Shown here: positions 1-10,200 of the stretch, piece after piece
How the letters are laid out: each line of letters starts with the position of its first letter
Position numbering within the stretch: position 1 is the first letter of the stretch
DNA from: Spirosoma sp. 48-14
GTDB lineage: Bacteria; Bacteroidota; Bacteroidia; Cytophagales; Spirosomataceae
Reading direction: 5' to 3'
Assembly: GCF_001898575.1 (NCBI RefSeq)
Contig: NZ_MKUD01000088.1
Location: 125,928-189,927, forward strand
DNA length: 64,000 nt
The notes under the pieces: generated by a model
What the model was told of the DNA's origin: nothing
The model's database searches: none
Seen by the model: the letters and a program-made list of their open reading frames with translations, nothing else
Program-made: the position numbers and the translations under genes

Positions 1-2
1 TG

Positions 3-140
3 GTGATCGGGGGAATGGTTGATAATTGGGTAGGCTATGTGCATATACCGGATAAAAAAGACGTACCAGTTATGAGTGCAGGTCATATCATCTTGCTCCG
101 TGAAATTGGGAATGGGTGGTATCTTTATAAGACAACCTAG
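3..140 (+). CDS. C-terminal fragment of an unidentified protein (5' end outside window)
   Basis: An open frame runs from the left edge to a TAG at 138-140 and encodes the last 45 residues of a protein, ending in GWYLYKTT. The segment has no recognisable motif. It stops 16 bp before the next gene on the same strand, so the two may be cotranscribed. The frame has no stop and protein-like composition, but the piece is too short to assign a family. Confidence 0.5.
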   Translation: MIGGMVDNWVGYVHIPDKKDVPVMSAGHIILLREIGNGWYLYKTT

Positions 141-156
141 GTAATAAGAAGGGGTA

Positions 157-1872
157 ATGACGAAACTATCTTTATTTTTTATAGTACTTGCTCTGTCAAC
201 GGCTGGCTATGGGCAAAACCGGGCGGCTATGCTTACCCCCTTTGAACGTGATACCAATCAGACGGCAACGTATGAGCAGATTATCCGTTGGTATCGGCAG
301 TTGGACCAGCAGTATGACCAGGCTAAATTGATTGAAATCGGGAAAACGGACATTGGTAAGCCTTTGCATTTGTTCCTGTTAGCAGCTGATAAACAATTTG
401 CCTCCCGTCCTGACCGGGTTACCTTGCTGATTAATAATGGTATCCATCCGGGCGAACCGGAAGGCATTGATGCCTGCATGATGCTGGCGCGTGATTTACT
501 GAAAGCCAATAAACTTCCCAAAAATGTTCTGGTTGCTATTGTCCCGGTCTACAATGTAGGTGGTTGCCTGAATCGGGGCGTTTCGCGGGTGAATCAGAAC
601 GGGCCAGAATCGTATGGATTTCGGGGTAATGCCCGTAATCTGAATCTTAACCGCGATTTTATAAAAGCGGAAGCTGAAAATACGCGGGCTTTTCAATCGA
701 TGTTCCAATGGCTGAAGCCGCAGGTATTTATTGATAATCATACCAGCGATGGCGCTGACTATCAGCATGTGCTGACGTATTTTGCGACGCAGAAAGATAA
801 GCTTCATCCGTTGGTGTCGGGCTATATGGTTCGGTCGTTTCAGCCAGCGTTAGATAAACAGTTGACAGCTAAGGGCTTTCCATCTGCCCCGTATGTGAAT
901 CATGCAGGCGATACACCGGAGAGCGGGTTGATTGGGTATAATGACTCACCTCGGTATTCGACGGGCTATGCTGCTTTATTCAATTGTTTCGGGTTTACGC
1001 TGGAAACCCATATGTGGAAGCCCTTTCCTGCTCGGGTAAAGGCATCGTATGTGTTCGATGAGGAGGTAATGCATTTGTGCGATCGAGAAGCTAAAACGAT
1101 TTTGACGAATCGACAACGAGCCGATGAAGCCATCCGCCAGCAGACAACCTTTCCTCTGAGCTATAAACTGGACCGTAGCAAGACCGATTCGGTTACGTTT
1201 CTGGGCTATGCGGCTGCTTATAAACCCAGCGAGGTATCGGGCCTGAACCGACTTTATTACGACCGCACAAAACCCTTCACGAAGCGGGTTCCTTACTGGA
1301 ACACCTTCGCTGTCGATGTACAAGTCGATAAGCCTCGGGCGTACGTCATTCCGCAGGGATGGGCTGAGGTAATTGGTGAGTTAAAGCGCAATGGGGTGAC
1401 GTTGACGCCCTTGGCAAAAGATACGTTACTAACAGTTGCTGCCTATTACTTTACGGATTTCAGGACTCCACAGCGTCCCTACGAAGGCCACTACCCGCAT
1501 TCGGGCGTAAACGTGCGGACTGAAATACAAACGATTCAGTTTTATAAAGGTGATTTTCTCGTCCCAACCACACAAATAGCGAATCGGTACATTGTCGAAA
1601 CGCTTGAGCCGCAGGGTGTTGACTCGTTTTTTGCATGGAATTTCTTCGATAGTATTCTGGACCAGAAGGAGTATTTTTCGAATTATATATTTGAAGACAC
1701 AGCCGCTGACCTGTTGAAGCAAAACCCGACCTTACAAAAGCAACTGGACGAGAAACGTGCTGCCGACAAAGCCTTCGCCGAAAATGCCAATGCGCAACTG
1801 GATTTTATTTACAAACAGACACCGTATTACGAGAAAACCCATAACCGCTATCCGGTGTATCGGATAAATTAA
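157..1872 (+). CDS. Secreted M14-family zinc carboxypeptidase
   Basis: A 571-residue protein with a Sec signal peptide (about residues 1-19, ending GYGQ). The metallocarboxypeptidase signature is visible: HPGE at 97-100 supplies two zinc ligands (H97, E100), NLNRDF around 162-167 carries the substrate-binding Arg, H195 in DNHTSDG is the third ligand, and E283 in FTLETHMW fits the catalytic Glu. The family removes C-terminal residues from peptides or cell-wall peptides; the site of action should be periplasmic or extracellular. The ATG at 157 follows an AAGAAGGGG stretch that can act as a ribosome binding site. The C-terminal half (about 300-571) has no motif I recognise and makes the protein longer than a minimal M14 domain, as is common in Bacteroidota. 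Confidence 0.85.
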   Translation: MTKLSLFFIVLALSTAGYGQNRAAMLTPFERDTNQTATYEQIIRWYRQLDQQYDQAKLIEIGKTDIGKPLHLFLLAADKQFASRPDRVTLLINNGIHPGEPEGIDACMMLARDLLKANKLPKNVLVAIVPVYNVGGCLNRGVSRVNQNGPESYGFRGNARNLNLNRDFIKAEAENTRAFQSMFQWLKPQVFIDNHTSDGADYQHVLTYFATQKDKLHPLVSGYMVRSFQPALDKQLTAKGFPSAPYVNHAGDTPESGLIGYNDSPRYSTGYAALFNCFGFTLETHMWKPFPARVKASYVFDEEVMHLCDREAKTILTNRQRADEAIRQQTTFPLSYKLDRSKTDSVTFLGYAAAYKPSEVSGLNRLYYDRTKPFTKRVPYWNTFAVDVQVDKPRAYVIPQGWAEVIGELKRNGVTLTPLAKDTLLTVAAYYFTDFRTPQRPYEGHYPHSGVNVRTEIQTIQFYKGDFLVPTTQIANRYIVETLEPQGVDSFFAWNFFDSILDQKEYFSNYIFEDTAADLLKQNPTLQKQLDEKRAADKAFAENANAQLDFIYKQTPYYEKTHNRYPVYRIN

Positions 1873-1880
1873 AAACTCTT

Positions 1881-1960
1881 TTTTCGACAGGATATACAGG
1901 ATAAAACAGGATTGCTTTGTCGATATTGATCCTGTTTTATCCTGTAAATCCTGTCGAAAA
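1881..1960. repeat. Long intergenic inverted repeat (32-bp arms)
   Basis: The arms 1881-1912 and 1929-1960 are complementary at 31 of 32 positions around a 16-nt loop. They are built from the word ACAGGAT repeated at short intervals. The element starts 8 bp after the carboxypeptidase stop and ends 10 bp before the next start codon. It could form a very stable RNA hairpin and act as a terminator or processing signal, or be a dispersed palindromic repeat. Confidence 0.85.
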
Positions 1961-1970
1961 GTAAAACAAG

Positions 1971-2465
1971 ATGAACTCAATGAGTCGTTTCGTAATTTGT
2001 TTCTGGTTGGTTGGCCTGGTTTCGCTTAATCTAGTTGCCCAGACTAAACCATCGTCGTTGGATGTCGCAGCCATTCGGTCGTTGCGGGCGGAGTCTAATC
2101 AGGCTATTCAGGCAAAAGACCTCAGTGGATTCGGGCAAACGATGTTGCCGGAAATAGAGGTGACGCGGGGAAGTGGTTCGCACGTGTCAGGCCGGGATTC
2201 GGTACTGGCGTCGGTAGCCGTTCAATTCAAAGACCCGGCTTTTCTGGGATACGTTCGGTACACGGATCGCATAGACATCAGTACAACCAGTCCATTAGCT
2301 GCCGAGCATGGGCATTGGGAAGGCCGCTTCCGCCGATCTGACGGCACTCAACTCATCACAGGAACCTACCTGGCGATGTGGCGCAAAACTGACTCAGGCT
2401 GGAAAATTCGCTCCGAATTATTTGTGAGTTTAAGCTGTACCGGCAGTGCCGCCTGCGGAAAGTAA
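1971..2465 (+). CDS. Secreted NTF2/SnoaL-like (DUF4440-type) protein
   Basis: A 164-residue protein with a signal peptide ending near LNLVAQ. The mature part has the alpha+beta pattern of the NTF2-like fold: a helix with RAESNQAIQAKDLSGF, a strand-rich centre (EIEVTRGSG, GRDSVLASV), and the terminal HWEGRFRRSD ... YLAMWRKTDSGWKIRSELF typical of DUF4440/SnoaL-like proteins. Such proteins are small ligand-binding or isomerase-like domains; no substrate can be named. Two in-frame ATGs (1971 and 1980) are possible. The gene converges on glnS with a hairpin between them. Confidence 0.7.
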   Translation: MNSMSRFVICFWLVGLVSLNLVAQTKPSSLDVAAIRSLRAESNQAIQAKDLSGFGQTMLPEIEVTRGSGSHVSGRDSVLASVAVQFKDPAFLGYVRYTDRIDISTTSPLAAEHGHWEGRFRRSDGTQLITGTYLAMWRKTDSGWKIRSELFVSLSCTGSAACGK

Positions 2466-2624
2466 TGGCGATTAGTTTGCCTACGCAGACAATTCTTTAA
2501 AATAGGTGGATGAAAGCTGGAATGTATTTGGCAAGGTTCATTTATTAGATGGTACATCTGGTAGAAAAAACGAACATCAAATACCGAAAGAAGACCAGGC
2601 TTTTAGTCAACAATAGTTTTTTAA

Positions 2625-2660
2625 TGAATCTGGGGCCATAAATCTATGGCCCCAGATTCA
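2625..2660. terminator. Hairpin between convergent genes
   Basis: A perfect 16-bp stem (2625-2640 with 2645-2660) closes a 4-nt loop, AATC. It lies between the stop codons of the NTF2-like gene (+) and glnS (-), where a bidirectional terminator is expected. No clear U-tract follows on either strand, so an intrinsic terminator role is inferred from position and stem strength. Confidence 0.6.
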
Positions 2661-2683
2661 ACTCTATTATACCTTCTTCCGTC

Positions 2684-4426
2684 TTACCCCTTTTTCACTT
2701 CCTTCGCCCAGCTATCTTTCAGGGTAACGGTTCGGTTAAAGACGGGTTTATCGGTAGTAGAATCGGAGTCGAGGACGAAGTAGCCTTTGCGTATGAACTG
2801 GAAATTGCGGATAGCTTCCGAACGAGCGGCTTCGACCAATGCTGGTTCGACAAAGGCGCGGACCACTTCCAGTGAGTTCGGGTTCAACAGTTCACGGAAT
2901 TCGCGTTCGTCGGCGGCTGGGTTTTCGACCGAAAAAAGCCGATCATACAGCCGAACTTCAGCTTCGACAGCGTGTGGAACTGATACCCAGTGGATGGTAC
3001 CTTTTACGTTAATACCCGATGTGTCCGAACCGCTACGGCTTTCGGGAATGTAGGAGCAGCGAAGTTCGATAATCTCACCCGCGTTGTCTTTGACCACTTC
3101 ATCACATTTGATGATGTAAGCCCCTTTCAGCCGAACCATGCCGCCCGGAAATAGCCGGAAGAATTTCTTCGGCGGGTTTTCCATGAAATCATCCCGTTCG
3201 ATATACACTTCCCGGCTAAACGGAACCTCCCGGTCACCTGCACTAGGGTCTTCGGGATTGTTTTCGATGTGCATGATTTCTTCCCGACCGACCTCATAAT
3301 TGGTAATGACGAGCTTCAGTGGTTTTTCGTCCAGCACAGCCATCACGCGGTGCGTGGTTTTGTTGAGTTCTTCGCGGATGCAAAACTCCAGAAGGCCCAC
3401 GTCGATCAGGTTATCGCGTTTGGCGATCCCGATGCGGTCGGCAAATTCGCGGATGCTGGCAGGGGTATAGCCCCGACGACGAATACCGGCAATGGTTGGC
3501 ATACGCGGGTCGTCCCAACCGCTAACGTGTCCTTCTTCAACCAACTGCTTGAGCTTCCGTTTACTCATAACCGTATAGGTCAGGTTGAGCCGGGCAAACT
3601 CAATTTGTCGGGATGGGAAGATGTTTAACTGATCGATAAACCACTCGTATAATGGACGGTGTACTTCAAACTCCAGCGTGCAGAGTGAATGCGTAATATG
3701 CTCAATCGAATCGGATTGCCCATGGGCGAAGTCGTACATGGGGTAAAGGCACCAGGCGTTGCCCGTCCGATGGTGATGCGCATGCTTGATGCGGTAGATG
3801 ATTGGGTCGCGCATGTGCATGTTGGGAGAAGCCATATCGACCTTAGCCCGTAACACTTTGGCACCATCTGGAAATTCACCCGCTTTCATGCGCCGGAACA
3901 GATCGAGGTTTTCATCTACACTCCGGTCCCGGTATTGATTCATGCGACCCGGTTCCGTCGGCGTACCTTTCTGTGCGGCAATTTCTTCCGACGTTGAATC
4001 GTCTACATAAGCTAATCCTTTCTGAATCAGTGTTTCAGCAAATTGATAAAGCTGGTCGAAGTAATCGGAAGCGTAGAACTCATTTTCCCACTCGAAGCCT
4101 AACCATCGTACATCGTTCTTGATCGAATCGACGTATTCAGTGTCTTCAGTAACGGGGTTGGTATCGTCGAAGCGTAGATTGGTCTGTCCGCCGTATTTAT
4201 CGGCCAGGCCAAAATTAAGGCAGATGGATTTGGCGTGACCAATGTGCAGATAGCCATTGGGTTCGGGTGGAAAACGGGTGTGAATGCGTCCACCGTTTTT
4301 ACCAGCGGCTAAATCGTCTTCAACAATTTGTTCGATAAAATTGAGAGAGTTTCCTGCATTATTGCGGTCAGAGGAGTTGTTCTCACCGGCAAGAGATTCT
4401 TCGGGTTCCTTCGTTGCTTCCGCCAT
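2684..4426 (-). CDS. glnS: Glutaminyl-tRNA synthetase
   Basis: A 580-residue class I aminoacyl-tRNA synthetase that charges tRNA-Gln with glutamine in the cytoplasm. The class I signatures are in place: PPEPNGYLHIGHAKS with HIGH at residues 61-64, and VMSKRK at 286-291 as the KMSKS loop. The stretch FDDTNPVTEDTEYVDSI and the C-terminal half with the beta-barrel anticodon-binding region (for example VPFSREVYIERDDF) match GlnRS rather than bacterial GluRS. Length is close to the usual 550-580 residues, with an N-terminal extension of about 45 residues that is acidic and Asn/Ser-rich before the catalytic core. The gene stands alone on the minus strand, divergent from the efflux operon. Confidence 0.95.
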   Translation of the reverse strand: MAEATKEPEESLAGENNSSDRNNAGNSLNFIEQIVEDDLAAGKNGGRIHTRFPPEPNGYLHIGHAKSICLNFGLADKYGGQTNLRFDDTNPVTEDTEYVDSIKNDVRWLGFEWENEFYASDYFDQLYQFAETLIQKGLAYVDDSTSEEIAAQKGTPTEPGRMNQYRDRSVDENLDLFRRMKAGEFPDGAKVLRAKVDMASPNMHMRDPIIYRIKHAHHHRTGNAWCLYPMYDFAHGQSDSIEHITHSLCTLEFEVHRPLYEWFIDQLNIFPSRQIEFARLNLTYTVMSKRKLKQLVEEGHVSGWDDPRMPTIAGIRRRGYTPASIREFADRIGIAKRDNLIDVGLLEFCIREELNKTTHRVMAVLDEKPLKLVITNYEVGREEIMHIENNPEDPSAGDREVPFSREVYIERDDFMENPPKKFFRLFPGGMVRLKGAYIIKCDEVVKDNAGEIIELRCSYIPESRSGSDTSGINVKGTIHWVSVPHAVEAEVRLYDRLFSVENPAADEREFRELLNPNSLEVVRAFVEPALVEAARSEAIRNFQFIRKGYFVLDSDSTTDKPVFNRTVTLKDSWAKEVKKG

Positions 4427-4711
4427 GTCGTTACTTCACACTTGATAAAAGCCCGAAATTACGGCCTTTGACCGGGTTTGGCAAACAGAACCGTTATCAA
4501 TTGCGTTTCAGAGAGTAGCTCGAGAGCCAGAAACAGCATACTCAAAAGCCCTGAATTTTCGCTAACAGGGTCATGGAAAAACTACTTAAGTAGGTAGTAG
4601 CCGCTCGTTAATTTATTATTAATGAACGAACAAAATGGCTGTCAGAACGAGTTGTTGCAGTGAGCAAGCCGTTTTCTATCAGCCAACAACGGTGCTCAAG
4701 GCTTACGATTT

Positions 4712-6052
4712 ATGAAAAAAACGTTTATCGGCTTTCTTTTTGCGGTTGGGTGTTTCGTATCTAATTATGGATTTGCTCAGAGAACAACGGACTCGTTGAC
4801 TCGACAGGCCTATCTGGCCGATTGTATTCAATACGCATTAAGTCACCAGCCGACTGTCAAACAATCCGTTATAGACCAGGAAATTGCCGAGCGAACAATT
4901 CAGAGTAGTCTTTCGGCCTGGTATCCACAAGTTTCAGCGGGGTATAGCCTGCAGCATTACCTGAAACAACCCGCAACGCTCTTTCCCGACCCAACCACGG
5001 GCGAAGTTGTTCCGAGAGTGATCGGGGCAAAAAATACATCGACGGCATCGCTGTCGCTGACTCAGAATATATTCAATCGGGACTTATTGCTCGCTAATCA
5101 GACAGCGGATGCGTACCGGGTACAGGCAACCCAGAATACGGTTCGTAACAAAATCGATGTGGTCGTCAATGTTAGCAAGGCTTTTTACGATGTGATTCTG
5201 ACCCAGCGTCAGGTCGATATTCTGAGTGTCGATATTGCTCGTTTGCAGCGTAGTCTTCAGGATGCCACCAATCAGTATCAGAGTGGAATTGTCGACAAAA
5301 CAGATCCACAACGGGCTGCTATTGCCCTTAACAATACGCGTGCTCAACAGAAACAATACCGGGATCTGATTGGGGCTAAATACCAGACATTGAAGCAACT
5401 GATGGGGTATCCGCCCAATACTCCGCTCAATGTGGCGTATGATACGCTGCAACTTGTAAACGATGCTAACCTGGATACCCTTCAACTGGTCAATCCGCAG
5501 AATCGTATTGAATACCAGCAGCTATTGACCCAGGGCCGGTTACTGGATGCCAACGTAAAATATACGCGCTGGGCGTATTTGCCTAACGTAGCGGCCTTTG
5601 GTAATTATAACCTGTTGTATCAGAACAATTCCTTCGGTCAACTCTTTGGTATGGTATTCCCGAATTCACTGATCGGCCTGTCAGTAGCGTTGCCAATTTT
5701 TCAGGGAGGGCGTCGGATTCAGCAGACCAAAATCGCTGAGTTGCAGGTACAACGGTTGCAATGGGACTTAGCCGCGCTCACCAGTTCGGTCGATGCGGAG
5801 TATGCACAGGCGCTGTCTAACTACAAAGGGAATCTTGCCAACTACCTGGCGCTGCGGGAAAACCTGATAATGGCAGAAGATGTCTACCGGATTATCAACC
5901 TGCAATACCGTTCCGGGGTAAAAACCTTCCTTGATGTGACCATTGCTGAAACAGACCTGCGAACGGCCCGTCTCAATTCGTTTAATGCACTTTATCAGGT
6001 ATTAATCAGTAAGTTAGACGTTCAGCGAGCCCTCGGTGTTATTCAATTTTAA
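4712..6052 (+). CDS. TolC-family outer-membrane efflux channel
   Basis: A 446-residue outer-membrane channel, first gene of a three-gene efflux operon. It has a signal peptide ending YGFAQ (about residue 23) and the two long alpha-helical repeats of the TolC fold; repeat features such as SSLSAWYPQVSAGYS, QYQSGIVDKTDPQRA and, in the second half, LQYRSGVKTFLDVTIAE are visible. Family members trimerise, span the outer membrane and dock on a periplasmic adaptor. The next gene starts only 3 bp after the stop, which argues for translational coupling with the adaptor and pump. Confidence 0.9.
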   Translation: MKKTFIGFLFAVGCFVSNYGFAQRTTDSLTRQAYLADCIQYALSHQPTVKQSVIDQEIAERTIQSSLSAWYPQVSAGYSLQHYLKQPATLFPDPTTGEVVPRVIGAKNTSTASLSLTQNIFNRDLLLANQTADAYRVQATQNTVRNKIDVVVNVSKAFYDVILTQRQVDILSVDIARLQRSLQDATNQYQSGIVDKTDPQRAAIALNNTRAQQKQYRDLIGAKYQTLKQLMGYPPNTPLNVAYDTLQLVNDANLDTLQLVNPQNRIEYQQLLTQGRLLDANVKYTRWAYLPNVAAFGNYNLLYQNNSFGQLFGMVFPNSLIGLSVALPIFQGGRRIQQTKIAELQVQRLQWDLAALTSSVDAEYAQALSNYKGNLANYLALRENLIMAEDVYRIINLQYRSGVKTFLDVTIAETDLRTARLNSFNALYQVLISKLDVQRALGVIQF

Positions 6053-6055
6053 ACC

Positions 6056-7159
6056 ATGAAACTTTCTCCCTATTTCACCCTGCTTACGAGTGTTGCGTTG
6101 TTTGCCTGTGGCAGTAACAAAACAGATCAGCAGCAAGGTCCACCACCACCTACCCCTGTTTCGGTTGCCAAAGCGACAAAAGGGAATGCAACCTACTATG
6201 ACGAGTTTCCGGCTACGGTAACGGCCTTGCTGGAGGTTGAGATTCAGCCGCAGGTGGCTGGTAACATTACGGGTATCTTTTTTCAGGATGGGCAGCATGT
6301 TAGCAAAGGACAGAAGCTTTACACCATCGACCCGCAGCAGTACCGGGCTAGTTACGATCAGGCGGTAGCCAATCTGAATGTACAAAAAGCCAATCTGAAC
6401 CGGGCCCAGAAAGATGCGGATCGGTACAACACATTAGCTCAGCAGGATGCCGTTGCCAAACAACTGGTCGATAATGCCAATGCTACGCTGGAATCGGCCA
6501 AAATGCAGGTCGAAGCGGCTCAGGCAGCCATCCGGCAGGTAGGAACGAACCTGAAATACACCACGATTTTTGCGCCCCTGGACGGGACAATCGGTATTTC
6601 GCAGGTTCGGCTCGGAGCAGCTGTAGCACCCGGTCAAACGCCACTTAATACCATTTCGTCTGATAACCCAATAGCGGCCGATGTGCAGATCGATGAGTCG
6701 CAGATTCAGCGGTTTCTAAAGTTACAGAGTCAGCCCAACGTGACGCGGGATTCGACCTTTGTCTTGCTTTTGCCGAGTGGACAGCCGTACGCTTTTCCCG
6801 GTTCAGTACGCATTGTAGACCGGGCTGTTGACCCACAGACGGGTACGTTACGGGTGCGTATTGCCTTCCCGAATCCTAACCGACAACTGAAACCGGGACT
6901 GAATGTGAACGTTCGGGTGAAAAATAGCACAGGCGAACCGCAGTTGCTGATACCATACCAGGCCGTAACGGAGCAGATGAGCGAATACTTTGTGTTTGTC
7001 GTAGGCGATAGCAGCAAGGTGAGTCAGAAAAAAGTGACGCTCGGTGCCCGGATCAATGATAAGGTCGTCGTGAAAAACGGCCTGAATGAAGGCGAAACCG
7101 TCGTAACGGAAGGCACCCAGAAAATTCGGGAAGGAGCGAAAGTAAAAATTAATGAGTGA
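6056..7159 (+). CDS. RND efflux periplasmic adaptor (membrane fusion lipoprotein)
   Basis: A 367-residue AcrA/MexA-type adaptor. The N-terminus has a lipoprotein signal with lipobox LFAC (lipidated Cys about residue 18), so it should be anchored in the inner membrane. Biotinyl-lipoyl-like halves flank an alpha hairpin: VEIQPQVAGNITGIFFQDGQ before it and YTTIFAPLDGTIGISQVRLG after it; beta-barrel and membrane-proximal domains follow. The hairpin between them is rich in Ala, Gln and Asn as usual. It bridges the TolC channel upstream and the RND pump downstream. The stop codon lies inside the left arm of a long inverted repeat that separates it from the pump gene. Confidence 0.92.
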   Translation: MKLSPYFTLLTSVALFACGSNKTDQQQGPPPPTPVSVAKATKGNATYYDEFPATVTALLEVEIQPQVAGNITGIFFQDGQHVSKGQKLYTIDPQQYRASYDQAVANLNVQKANLNRAQKDADRYNTLAQQDAVAKQLVDNANATLESAKMQVEAAQAAIRQVGTNLKYTTIFAPLDGTIGISQVRLGAAVAPGQTPLNTISSDNPIAADVQIDESQIQRFLKLQSQPNVTRDSTFVLLLPSGQPYAFPGSVRIVDRAVDPQTGTLRVRIAFPNPNRQLKPGLNVNVRVKNSTGEPQLLIPYQAVTEQMSEYFVFVVGDSSKVSQKKVTLGARINDKVVVKNGLNEGETVVTEGTQKIREGAKVKINE

Positions 7160-7233
7160 AAGAGTGAAAGAGCGAAAGAGTGAATCATGCTGACTCCCTT
7201 TCGCTCTTTCACTCTTTCGCTCTTTCACTCATT
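7151..7233. repeat. Intra-operon inverted repeat made of heptamer words
   Basis: The arms 7151-7184 and 7200-7233 pair at 31 of 34 positions; two of the three mismatches would be G-U in RNA. Each arm is a tandem of the 7-mer GAAAGAG followed by T or C. The left arm includes the adaptor stop codon and the right arm ends 5 bp before the pump ATG. It could be a stabilising or attenuating hairpin that sets the ratio of adaptor to pump. Confidence 0.8.
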
Positions 7234-7238
7234 GGATT

Positions 7239-10200
7239 ATGTTCGCAGAAATATTCATCAACCGGCCGGTTACGGCCATAGTGATATCGGTGGTTATTGT
7301 AGCGCTGGGGGTGCTGGCCTTGCAGAGCCTGCCCGTCAGTCAATATCCCGATATTACACCCCCAGTCGTGCAGGTGACGGGTACGTATACGGGAGCGGAT
7401 GCCCAAACGGTTGAACAGACCGTAGCGACGCCCATTGAAACCCAGGTGAACGGGACGCCCGGCATGGATTATGTGCAGACCAATGCCACCAACGACGGCC
7501 GGATGACCATGAACGTGACGTTTAAGGTGGGGACGGATGTGAACATTGCCGCACTTGACGTTCAGAACCGGGTGGGGATCGCACAGCCACAATTGCCCGA
7601 AGAAGTTACCCGGCTTGGGGTTGTGGTGCGGAAGCGGAATCCATCGCTGTTTATGCTGGTGGCGATTTATTCGCCCAACAAAACCCACAACGTTTCGTTT
7701 CTGGATAACTACGCCAACATCTACATTCGCGATGCCCTGCTTCGGGTGCCGGGAGTAGGGGATATTTTCAGCCGGGCCGATGATTTCAGTATGCGGATCT
7801 GGCTCAAACCCGATCGGCTGGCGCAGCTTGGCTTAACCCCCGACGATGTAGTGGGTGCCCTTCAGGAACAGAATTTACAGGTAGCAGGCGGTTCGGTAGG
7901 CGCGTCGCCACAACCGTCCACCCAGGCGTTTGAGTATACAGTTTTTACCAACAGCCGACTCAGTAAAGAAGACGAGTTTAAGAAGATCATCGTGCGGAGT
8001 GACCCAGCACGTGGTTCTCTGGTGTATCTGGAAGATGTGGCTCGGGTGCAACTGGGTAAGTTTTCGTATGCCAGTAACTCGTTTGTCGATGGGAACCGGG
8101 CGGCTTATCTGCTGGTCTATCAGTTGCCGGGTAGTAACGCCATTGCCACCGCCAAGGGCGTATATGCTGCGATGGACAACCTGAAAAAGACGTTCCCCAA
8201 AGACATTGATTATGTCGTGCCGTTTGAGTCGGTATCGGTTATTCAGGTGTCTATTTCGGAAGTGGTCGAAACGCTGCTCGAAGCATTGGGGCTGGTGGTA
8301 CTGGTTGTATTCCTGTTCCTGCAAAGCTGGCGGGCTACCCTGATTACATTGCTAGCCATCCCGGTGTCGATCGTTGGTACATTTGCCTTGTTTGTGCCAC
8401 TAGGGTTTACGATAAATACGCTGACACTCTTCGCGTTCGTGCTGGCTATCGGTATCGTGGTCGACGATGCCATTGTGGTGGTGGAAGCCGTGCAGGTGAA
8501 TATCGATAAAGGGATGTCGCCAAAAGACGCGACTAAGGAAGCGATGGCCGAAATTTCGGCTCCCGTTATAGCCATTGCCCTGATTCTGGCGGCTGTGTTC
8601 GTTCCGGTTGGGTTCATACCCGGCATTGTCGGGCGGTTGTACCAGCAGTTTGCCATCACCATTGCCGTATCGGTACTGATTTCGGCCTTTGTCGCCCTGT
8701 CGCTGACACCTGCTTTATGTACGCTGCTCCTGCGTCCGATGCATATTGACGAAAAAGCGACTGGACTCAACAAGTTCTTTTACAAATTCAACCTGGTATT
8801 CGAACGCATGACCAATTCGTATACCAACAGTGTCAAACGACTCATCAAAGCGACCCCGCTGGTGATTGTTGGGCTGGTTGTTATTTACATTGGAACGGGG
8901 CTGTTGTTCCGCGCAAAGCCTACCGGATTCCTGCCAACGGAAGATGAAGGCCGTTTGATTGTGACCTACGAAATCCCGGAAGCGGCTTCAACCTCCCGGA
9001 GCCTTGTCGTGCTGAATAAGGTGATGGCCATTCTGAAAGCGCAGCCATACGTCGCCCATTTTTCGGCGCTGGGTGGTCTGAATGCCATTACGTTTGCCTC
9101 AAAATCGAATAGTGGTACGGTATTTATTCAGCTCAAACCCTGGGAAGAGCGCAAAGAACGAAATATGCAGGCCGATTCGCTGGTAGTGAAACTCCAGCGG
9201 GCGCTTTCGAGCCTGAACGATGCCCGTCCGCAGGTGATTCAGCCGCCTGCTATTCCGGGTCTTGGACAAAGCTCCGGGTTTACCTTTGAAATTCAGCAGC
9301 GCGAAACCAACGACGATGTCCGCGCTTTTGATAATGTGGTACAGAACTTCCTGGCCGAAGCCAACAAACGACCCGAAATTGGCCGTGCCTTCTCGTATTT
9401 CACCGCCAAGACTCCGGCTTACCGAGTAGATGTGGACCGGGATAAGTGTAAAAAGTTAGGGATACCTGTCAGCAGTGTGTACCGGACGATGCAAACGTAT
9501 CTGGGTAGCCAGTACGTCAACGACTTCATTATTTATGGACGTAAGTTCCGCGTGGTGGCGCAGGCCGATACCATGTACCGAACCGATGTGCGGAATCTGG
9601 GCAATTATTACGTACGAAATCAGGCTGGTCAACTGGTGCCGATCAGTACGGTAATTAAAACGACGGTTATTGAAAATGCGCCCCTGATCTCGCACTTCAA
9701 CCTGTTCCGGTCGGTTGAGTTAAACGGCGGGGCTAAACCCGGCTTTAGTAGCAGTCAGGCCAATGATGCGTTGCGGGAAGTAGCGGCCAAGGTGTTGCCT
9801 GCCGGTTATTCCTATGATTTTGGTGGCCTGAGTCGGGAGGAGATCAATGCCGGGAATACATCGATATACATTTTCATGCTATCGATTGGGTTTGTCTTTC
9901 TGTTTCTGGCCGCTTTATACGAAAGCTGGTCGGTTCCCTTCTCAGTCTTATTATCAGTGCCGATTGGCGCGTTGGGGGCTATTGTCGCGCTTATCCTGTT
10001 TCCGTATTTAAGCAACAACGTGTATGCCCAGATTGGCTTGATTACCCTGATCGGTCTGGCTGCGAAAAACGCCATCCTGATTGTCGAATTTGCGAAAGAA
10101 CGGGTGGATCGGGGAGAAGACCTCATTCAATCGACACTGGAAGCTGTTCGATTGCGGCTCCGGCCTATTCTGATGACATCGCTGGCGTTTATTCTGGGCG

